Assembly: GCA_914767885.1 (NCBI GenBank) | Contig: CAJZBQ010000051.1 | Span: 248,001 to 312,000, forward strand | DNA length: 64,000 bases | Direction of reading: 5' to 3' | DNA from: Blepharisma stoltei | Taxonomy: Eukaryota; Ciliophora; Heterotrichea; Heterotrichida; Blepharismidae | Shown: piece after piece, positions 57,954 through 64,000 of the stretch | Layout of the letters: every line of letters starts with the position of its first letter | Numbering within the stretch: the stretch's first letter is position 1 | Notes under the pieces: model-generated | Seen by the model: the letters and a program-made list of their open reading frames with translations, nothing else | Told to the model about the DNA's origin: nothing | Databases searched by the model: none | Program-made: the position numbers and the translations under genes

Positions 57954-59549
57954 TTATTCGACAGTTTTGTTTTGTTTATCATTGCCTCCTTCATTTTTTC
58001 TTTTTCTTATTGAAGCAATTGTTTTGCCTTTACTTTTATTTCTTGAGCTCATTTTATCGCGGTCTTCAAAAAATTTATTATTTCTCGTTTTCTTTTCTCC
58101 TCCAAATGAAATAGATGTATACATCTTTTCTCTGTTATCTCAACTGCTTGATTTGCCTTTTGTATACTCTCTTTTTCTAGGAAATTCTCCATTTTCTTTC
58201 CCTTCTTTTCTATAATTTGTTTTCTTGAATTCAGATTTAATTGTATTTTCATTAGTTTTTTTATCTTCAGAAGCCTTTTTGTCTTCAGGATTTATTTGTA
58301 GAGATCTCAAATTTGCTGTGCTTGCATTTTTTGTTTTGCTAGCCATATCTCGAAGCTCTTTTGGAATTAATTGGTTTGCCTTTTCAAGGACTTTAATTAA
58401 GTCTCTAGATAAATCATAGTCATCCTCTGTAATAAAAGAAATTGCGCTTCCTTTTTGTCCAGCTCTAGCTGTGCGCCCGATTCTGTGTATATAGTCATTT
58501 ATAACTAGCGGCATATTGTAATTTATAATCAAATCAATGTCCTTGATGTCTAATCCTCTCTGAGCAACATCAGTAGCTACTAAAATTTTTATGATTCCTG
58601 AGCGAAAATTCCTCATTAAGCTGTCTCTGTGCTTTTGGTCCATATCTCCATGAATTGCAAAGGCTCTGAATTTCATTAAGGTTAAGGTTTTTGCTAAATT
58701 TTCTGTTTCAATTTTTGTTTTTGTAAAAATTAAAACCTTGTAGTCTTCATCTATGGTCCGCTTTAAAATTTCTTTGAGTTTTAAGATTTTTTGGTCCTCC
58801 TCTTCAATAAATATAAATCTCTGGCTAATATCAGGATTGGCAGACAAAATATTCGAGCCAATAGTAATTCTGCTTGGGCTTTTAAGAAATTCATTTGCTA
58901 ATGCTTCTACTCCTTTTGGTCAGGTGGCAGTAAACATTAATGTTTGTCTCCTTTCACTTAGTTTTGAAATAATTTTTCTTAACTGATTTTCAAAGCCCAT
59001 ATCTAGCATTCTATCAGCTTCATCAAGAACAAAATAAGAGATATGTTCTAAACTAACAGAGCCTGAGTCAATAAAGTCAATTAATCGTCCTGGAGTAGCA
59101 ATCAATGTATGCAGTTCTTTTTCTAAATTTCTGCTTTGCACATATCTGCTTGCTCCACCATATACACAAAGGCTAGATGTTCCTGATCCTCTGCTGAATT
59201 TTTTGTACTCTTCCCCAATTTGGATTGTTAATTCTCTAGTAGGAGCTAAAATAAGACCGTATGGACCTTTAAATTGTTCAAAGCCTACAGTTGATCTATC
59301 TCTTGTATGAAGAACTGCAGGAACTGTGAATGCTAAGGTTTTTCCAGACCCAGTCTGAGCAATCCCAATAAGATCTTTTCCTGACATGATTATAGGCCAA
59401 CATTGGGACTGAATTGGTGTGGGCTCTGTAATTGCATTGTCTCGAAAGTTCTTTAGCATATAGCTTGGAAAATCAACTCCTCCAAATGTCCCAAAAAAGA
59501 ATCTTGTTAAATAGCCTAGAGGAAGTTTTCGTTCAAATTTAGCGAGCAT
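57954..59549 (-). CDS. DEAD-box RNA helicase, DDX5/Dbp2-like (531 aa)
   Basis: All helicase motifs are present in order: Q motif EPTPIQSQCWP, I AQTGSGKT, Ia PTRELT, Ib TPGR, II DEAD, III TAT, IV LIFTKT, V RGLDI, VI HRIGRTARAG. The upstream aromatic FPSYMLKNF and the Q-motif context are like DDX5/Dbp2. A TGA-Trp follows motif III. The C-terminal 110 residues are Lys/Arg/Glu/Asn-rich and disordered, suited to RNA binding. ATP-dependent unwinding of RNA in nucleus or cytosol is the known family role; the exact orthologue is uncertain. Ends TAA at 57954. Confidence 0.9.
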
Positions 59550-59610
59550 ATATCTCTAAATTTTATCATTAAAATATTTTTGATTAAATGGAAAAGTCCA
59601 GATTGATATT

Positions 59611-59658
59611 GTAATTGCCCGAGGATGGCGCTATCTTGCGCCATCCTGGGGCAATTAC
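59611..59658. repeat. intergenic hairpin, 21 bp arms with one mismatch
   Basis: Arms 59611-59631 and 59638-59658, loop TATCTT. GC-rich upper stem (GAGGATGGCGC/GCGCCATCCTG) in an AT-rich 290 bp spacer between two minus-strand genes. Could be an RNA hairpin or a remnant of an inverted-repeat element. Confidence 0.75.
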
Positions 59659-59841
59659 TATATTCATTTAAGTAGAATAATATTATTCACCTGCAAAATA
59701 CTAATGAATCTGAGTTATTTTGATTATTTAAATACAAAGAAAATTAAAATTTTGATCTAATTTCTAGAGATTTTGTAATTTATTTAATTAGAGAAACTCT
59801 TTGACCTGTAATGCTATTTTTTATTCGAATTTGGTTAAACT

Positions 59842-60546
59842 TTATTCTAATTGTAATCTTTGATGAATATAAACTGTCGCTTCACCCCAACTCATATTTT
59901 TTCTTATGCTTTCAAATATCCTCCACTTAGGCGAATTAAAATTCTTGGTTAATGTTAAAGCCCAAGTTCCAGGCTGCACAGGCGCATTGGCAATGGCTTC
60001 CATCATAGGAAGATCAAAGCAAGTAGAATTTGCAAAAATTAGAGAAGCATCAGCCCACCCCTGTGCAAACATATCATTTTTATAAAATTCCACTTCTGGT
60101 TTATTTTCAAATAATTCCGGGTTATTTTTCACCTCTTCAGGGAAAATCCTATCATATTCTTGTTTTTGTTGAACTGAAACATCATAAAGTCCTTCAAGAA
60201 TCTCTATTCCTACACATTCAGTAAAATTATGAAGCAATGCTCCAGCTATAACTCCTTTGCCAGTGCCAGATCCAAGGTCATAAAAGACGCCACCTGATGG
60301 AATTGCCCCATATCTTGCTTTTATTGTTTCAAAAATTTCCCCAATTGAAACAAACTCGACTTCACCATAAGTTAATGTGCTGCTTGCGTTTCCGAGCTCT
60401 TCTCTGTCTTTTTTGCTAACATCTTTTCCAAGGGATACTGGGAAATTGCCTGTTATTTGTTGAAATATTGCGTATTTTCTGTTTAGGACTTCTCTTACAT
60501 CAGGCGGGAGGAGGTAAGCGTCATCCACTCTGTAGCCATTATCCAT
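59842..60546 (-). CDS. DOT1-like class I methyltransferase (234 aa)
   Basis: SAM-binding motif I is GGVFYDLGSGTGKGVIAG, followed by post-I CVGIEILEGLYD. Upstream is TLTYGEVEFVSIGEIF, like the loop before motif I in DOT1 enzymes, and downstream SLIFANSTCFDLPM resembles the acidic-Asn-aromatic catalytic region (compare VFVNNFAF in DOT1). DOT1 methylates histone H3 Lys79 on nucleosomes. The protein is a lone catalytic core without the extensions of yeast or human DOT1, as in other protists, so the substrate is an inference. Confidence 0.75.
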   Translation of the reverse strand: MDNGYRVDDAYLLPPDVREVLNRKYAIFQQITGNFPVSLGKDVSKKDREELGNASSTLTYGEVEFVSIGEIFETIKARYGAIPSGGVFYDLGSGTGKGVIAGALLHNFTECVGIEILEGLYDVSVQQKQEYDRIFPEEVKNNPELFENKPEVEFYKNDMFAQGWADASLIFANSTCFDLPMMEAIANAPVQPGTWALTLTKNFNSPKWRIFESIRKNMSWGEATVYIHQRLQLE

Positions 60547-61288
60547 TGCGCTGATTTATAAGGATTAATATTTAGTCATTTTTATTATGTTCGAAGAGGT
60601 GCTTTCTGAGACTGAATTGCACTGATCATCATTTGAGCAACGAAAAAAATAAATATCATTTTTGGAAATGAGTAGTTTTTTATATTTTTGGTAAAATTTA
60701 GAAAACATTAAGATTAAACTTATAGTTGTATTTTATTCAATAATTTGGATTTTTAATAATCCAGATTGTCTTGGTAAATAATTATGAGAATAACTTGATT
60801 TGCTTTAAGCTAATTTCGAATTTAGAAATTATTTGAGTATTTGAAACTTAAATTTAGAAGGTAATAATATTTTCTTAAATATCAATTGATTTTTCTTTGC
60901 AAAAATCAAATAAAGAATTTTTATTATATGAGATGACAAATAATGCATGGTCAAGTCAAAATATTAATCAAAATTTCTTTTAGATTTCAAAACTTTCATA
61001 ATTAATTCAAATATTACTTTTCTAAAAGCTATTTTATGAAAATGCTAACTTTCCTCCCTTGCTTAAATGCTTAAAGTATAAACATAGAGAAATTCTTATT
61101 TTTGGCAAAATTAATCCCTTCATCAGTAAAACAAATAATTTTTAATATGCCATCAGTGATTATAGTTATACATTTACAAATTTGGGTTTTTTAAAATCTT
61201 AAATTATTTTATTAGAATTAACCACTAATCATTTAGCGAGCAAAAATATCTTGCTGTTAGCCAAGGGAAAGACTAAGAACTGTTAAAA
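60547..61288. other. AT-rich intergenic region
   Basis: Divergent promoter region between the DOT1-like and SHIPPO genes; nothing recognised. Confidence 0.5.
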
Positions 61289-62261
61289 ATGCCCAAGAAA
61301 AAATATTTGATTCCTCACCCTCCTCCTGCGAAGTCTCCCACAAATGCCCCAGCAATATCTCTAATTTCCCTCATCTGTGAGTGAACCAAAAAAATTTATT
61401 TTCCCATAAGAGGCTTTTAAAAATATATAAAAATTTTTAATAAAATCTTTTTTTTAATTTAAAAAAATCCCAATTCCTAAAAATTAGAAAGTAAATAATC
61501 AAAATTTATTTTTTAAAATTGTTTTAAATTTCAAATAATAATTCTCACTTATATATCAAAATTTTTATATTAAAAAATTTTTGTCAATAAAAATAGGGAT
61601 TTTCCAATGGTTTCGTTCGCTTACAAAGGAAGGGGGAGTAATAGGAAAAAACTCATCCCACTGAACGTTTGGGAAAGCATCTCGCTTTCGTTATTTAAAA
61701 AGATCAATAACCCCAGATTTTACAACACTCCCCTCTACCCTAGGAAAGCGTACTACAACCTTCGGATACGGCAAAAGATGAATTCCTCAGAACTCTAAAG
61801 GAAGAGACTCCCCGTCTCCTACAACTTATCATCCTCCTTCCTGTTTTGATCTGGAGAAAAAAGCCCCTAGTTTCGGTTTAAGGTGTCATACAGATCGTAC
61901 AGTTGAAACAAAAAAAGCAATCCCAGGTCCTGGATCTTACAACCCTTATAGCCCTATGGGCCACCGAGGACCTAAGTTTACATTTAGTCCAAGAATAGAG
62001 CACCGAATGAAAGCATGTACCCCACCGCCTGATAATTATTGCCCAAATTTTAATCTTGTAGAAAAAGCAAACTATTCAGCAATTGGCTTTGGGATTGGTG
62101 ATCGAAGCAAATCTCCTTTAAGTAGAAGAGAATCAAGTCCTGGGCCTGGAACTTATGAAATCCCGAGTGGATTTCGATCTAACAATTCACGTCCAGGAAG
62201 CCCTGGAAGATCGGTGACCCCGCTGCTATCAAGAAGGCATTCTACTAAAGCTAAATATTAA
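61289..62261 (+). CDS. SHIPPO/STPG-repeat protein (231 aa), one IES
   Basis: SHIPPO-repeat proteins associate with ciliary and sperm-tail microtubules. After removal of a decayed family B IES (61362-61638) the frame reads APAISLIGKNSSHWTFGKAS with a TGA-Trp, then repeated units with SFG or TFG followed by Pro-Gly-Pro turns: TTTFGYGKRW, APSFGLRCH, IPGPGSYNPY, KFTFSPR, and SSPGPGTYEIP. 232 codons including stop remain. The small basic Ser/Arg C-terminus is typical. The convergent coiled-coil gene ends 9 bp away. Confidence 0.82.
61362..61638. mobile_element. IES, decayed family B (277 bp) in the SHIPPO gene
   Basis: TAA at 61362-61364 and 61639-61641. Remnant words CTGTGAGTGAACC and TTCGTTCGCTTACAAAGG with GGGGGAG at the right end. 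Join at TAA gives ISLIGKNSSHW in frame. Confidence 0.82.
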
Positions 62262-62270
62262 AAAATGTTA

Positions 62271-63144
62271 TTAATACACATTAGAGTCCAAAGCAGATGT
62301 ATTAAGTGACCGGTTAGAGTTCCTAGAAGTGCCGTCAGTGTTTAATGCAGATGCGTTAAGAGATGCGGTTCCTCGGCGCGAGGAGGAGTTGAACCCGATG
62401 TTAAAGCTGAACGAGCTGTTTGGGAACGGTTTTATGTCTTTTTTCATTGAAAATGAGTCACGGCTGCTATCAGATCTTCTTGACACATCTGTATTCGCTC
62501 TTATAAAATCTCTTGGTACTTTTCCGTTAAATTTGCTTAATAGCTGGTCTCTATCTTTGCTAACTTTTTCATATTCTCTATTCAGATTTTTTATTTCATT
62601 GTCTCTAAGCTTTATAAAATTTTGCATTCCAGCGATTTCGTCTTTTACTTCTTCCAGCTCAGTCCTCAAATTGGCTTGCGCAATTTTGTATTTGACTATT
62701 TGGTTTTCTAAGTCTATTCTATTTCCTTTGGATTTTCTAGTGATTTTTTTTATTTTTTTTTTTAAATGATAATTTAGGGGTGTCTCCCTGTACTTTTTCA
62801 TCCTCCAATTTCTGGTACTGGTCAGATTCCTTGATTTTTACGATTTCATCAGATTTTAATTTGAGTGCTTCATCTCTTTCATTGACGGATATATCAATTT
62901 GCTGGCTTAGCTGAGAGATTTCTTTTTGAAGCTTCTTTACATTGCTGTTGAAGAGCTTTTCTTGATTGTTGTATGAAAATAATTGAGAATGGATTCGCAT
63001 GAATTTGTCTTGGAGAAGATCGCTAAATAAAGAATACTTGTCAGTTGGCTTGTATAGATTATCTGAGGATGAAGAAGAGTCTTGCTCTAAAAAATATTCA
63101 TAAGCTGCTTCTTGGAGAAACTCCTCGAAACTTGAGTCAGACAT
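62271..63144 (-). CDS. coiled-coil protein (about 265 aa), one IES
   Basis: Two overlapping frames make one chain when an IES near 62715-62790 is removed: the first gives FEEFLQEAAYEYFLEQD and a coiled coil (KKLQKEISQLSQQIDISV), the second continues DLENQIVKYKIAQANLRTEL through a long coil to a Ser/Asn-rich tail. With the 76 bp removal 266 codons remain including TAA; a shorter 37 bp TA join is also in frame. No family recognised; a cytoskeletal or basal-body role is only a guess. Confidence 0.6.
62715..62790. mobile_element. short IES (76 bp) in the terminal coiled-coil gene
   Basis: TA at 62715-62716 and 62791-62792. Join gives EDEKVDLENQIVKYK, an unbroken heptad pattern. Alternative TA pair inside gives a 37 bp IES. 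Confidence 0.55.
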
Positions 63145-63552
63145 TTGATAAAAAAATAAGTATTTGAAAATTGTAAATATGACTGATATTATTGTAACTT
63201 TAAAAACAGAAAATTAAAATTGTTTTCGAAAGAATGGATTTCTAAATCAAGATGTAAAGTGCGTAAAGATGATTTTAAAAAAAATCCTATAAGCAGATGC
63301 AATAGCTACCAAAATTTTATAAGAAATATAGAGATTTCTTCATATTTAATTTAATGAAACGTGAACAATAAAGTTAATTAAATCCAAGCCCAGGAGACTT
63401 GCTTTTATCATAGTTTAAAAAATGTATTATGCAGACAAAAAAAGATTTATCTTCAAAATAAATAAAAAGAGTCTTTCTTAAAACGGCTATCTATTAAAAT
63501 AAAGATTTTTTTATTGATTATGATTACTATTTTATATTGCTACTTAAAATCT
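63145..63552. other. AT-rich intergenic region
   Basis: Nothing recognised before the palindrome at 63553. Confidence 0.5.
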
Positions 63553-63620
63553 ATAATTAAAATATGGCTCGATACTGCTTGGCCTCTCGGCCAAGCAGTA
63601 TCGAGCCATATTTTAATTAT
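63553..63620. repeat. perfect 32 bp inverted repeat with 4 nt loop
   Basis: Arms 63553-63584 and 63589-63620 are exact reverse complements, loop TCTC. The inner part (GCTCGATACTGCTTGGCC) is GC-rich and the outer part AT-rich. It sits directly before the E6 repeat. Confidence 0.95.
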
Positions 63621-64000
63621 ATCCGGCAAGGTTTTGCTAGCGAAGAAATGGACAGCTATGCTAGATAACTAGCCCTAGTCTATTTTCCGAGTTAGATTTT
63701 ACCTCAAGGGAAGGGAGACTTGGAGTTGGAAAGGGGAAGCCCAGCAAAGCCCCTTTTTTAGGCCATTTGGGCAGCTCTTTAGCGAGAAACCAGGAGTTTC
63801 ACCCTGGGCTACAAGTTTTACCCTTTTGCCGAAAGTCGGCCAGAAATTCCATTTTTTGAAATTTCTGTGCAGGCAACCTTTCGTTGGCGTACGGCATGAA
63901 CCCAAACTTTCCGACTACGGGGTGTATGTGCAGGCCCATATCCGTAGGAGCGAAACTTTTGAAGGCCGTGAGACGATTGATGGCGAGCAGGCGAGTGGAG
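63621..64000 (+). mobile_element. E6: GC-rich retroelement-like repeat, truncated by window end
   Basis: Shares about 200 bp (63690-63890) with E5: ACCTCAAGGG, AAGCCCAGCAA, GCGAGAAACCAGG, CACCCTGGGCTACAAGTTT, then GGCCAG and AGGCAACCT in the same order. It also shares GAGAAACCAGG and CCTGGGCT with E2. No credible ORF; the open stretch on the minus strand is a composition effect. Confidence 0.75.

Noticed and set aside
59842..60546. General rRNA or protein-arginine methyltransferase
   Set aside because: The loop before motif I and the order of motifs fit DOT1-type enzymes better, though activity is unproven.
63699..63905. Minus-strand ORF in E6
   Set aside because: Composition effect; E5, which is homologous, does not keep it open.
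1..64000. TGA as a stop codon and split genes as pseudogenes
   Set aside because: TGA falls at conserved Trp sites in many unrelated genes, and no recognised gene needs TGA as its stop.

Overview
The window looks like unrearranged germline (micronuclear) DNA of a heterotrich ciliate close to Blepharisma. Four things in the sequence say so. (1) UGA is read as tryptophan: conserved Trp positions in alpha-galactosidase, MORN repeats, succinate dehydrogenase, VAP, ferlin and others are TGA, and every recognisable gene ends in TAA or TAG. (2) Introns are 15 or 16 nt, close to GTAAATTnTAnnTAG. (3) Almost every second gene is broken by AT-rich or repeat-like inserts whose removal between short direct repeats restores one frame; in ten interrupted genes the frame and length close exactly after removal. 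(4) Genes are dense and in both orientations, typical of ciliates. I call the inserts IESs (internal eliminated sequences). The somatic sequence is not available here, so each junction is a prediction.

Layout. 1-10.7 kb: a partial secreted alpha-galactosidase, a small coiled-coil gene, then a 9 kb minus-strand CFAP46 gene (central-pair protein) broken by five IESs. 11-23 kb: an AT-hook protein, 14-3-3, a tandem tetraspanin-like membrane protein, a secreted acidic protein, an outer-arm-docking-like coiled coil, a zinc-binding protein whose stop codon is split by an IES, and a cyclin-like gene. 23-25 kb: repeat-rich, gene-poor. 25-32.5 kb: COX15 heme A synthase and a ferlin with four IESs and three introns. 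33.7-49 kb: a compact gene-rich stretch (GATase-like protein, MORN protein, MAPEG protein, VAP, DDT/PHD chromatin protein, EF-hand/C2 membrane protein, WRAP73, zinc-knuckle protein, NudE, multi-PHD protein). 49-64 kb: eEF1B gamma, a small gene, SDHA carrying a 2 kb IES, a DEAD-box helicase, a DOT1-like methyltransferase, a SHIPPO-repeat protein, a coiled-coil gene and a truncated GC-rich retroelement-like repeat.

Inserts fall into classes. Families A, B and C are MITE-like: each has its own 13-16 bp word but all share the same nested layout (C-run/word hairpin at the left, two word+G-run units 37-38 bp apart at the right) and sit between TNA direct repeats. Family D has TGGTC ends, long terminal inverted repeats and 6 bp target repeats. 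GC-rich elements E1, E2, E4 and E5 sit between 11-15 bp direct repeats like non-LTR retroelements; E3 and E6 are similar in composition. Short unique IESs measure about 52 to 135 bp. Several genes relate to cilia and centrosomes (CFAP46, docking-like coiled coil, WRAP73, NudE, SHIPPO, MORN) and several to chromatin (DDT/PHD, multi-PHD, DOT1-like, AT-hook), but I see no operon-like organisation.
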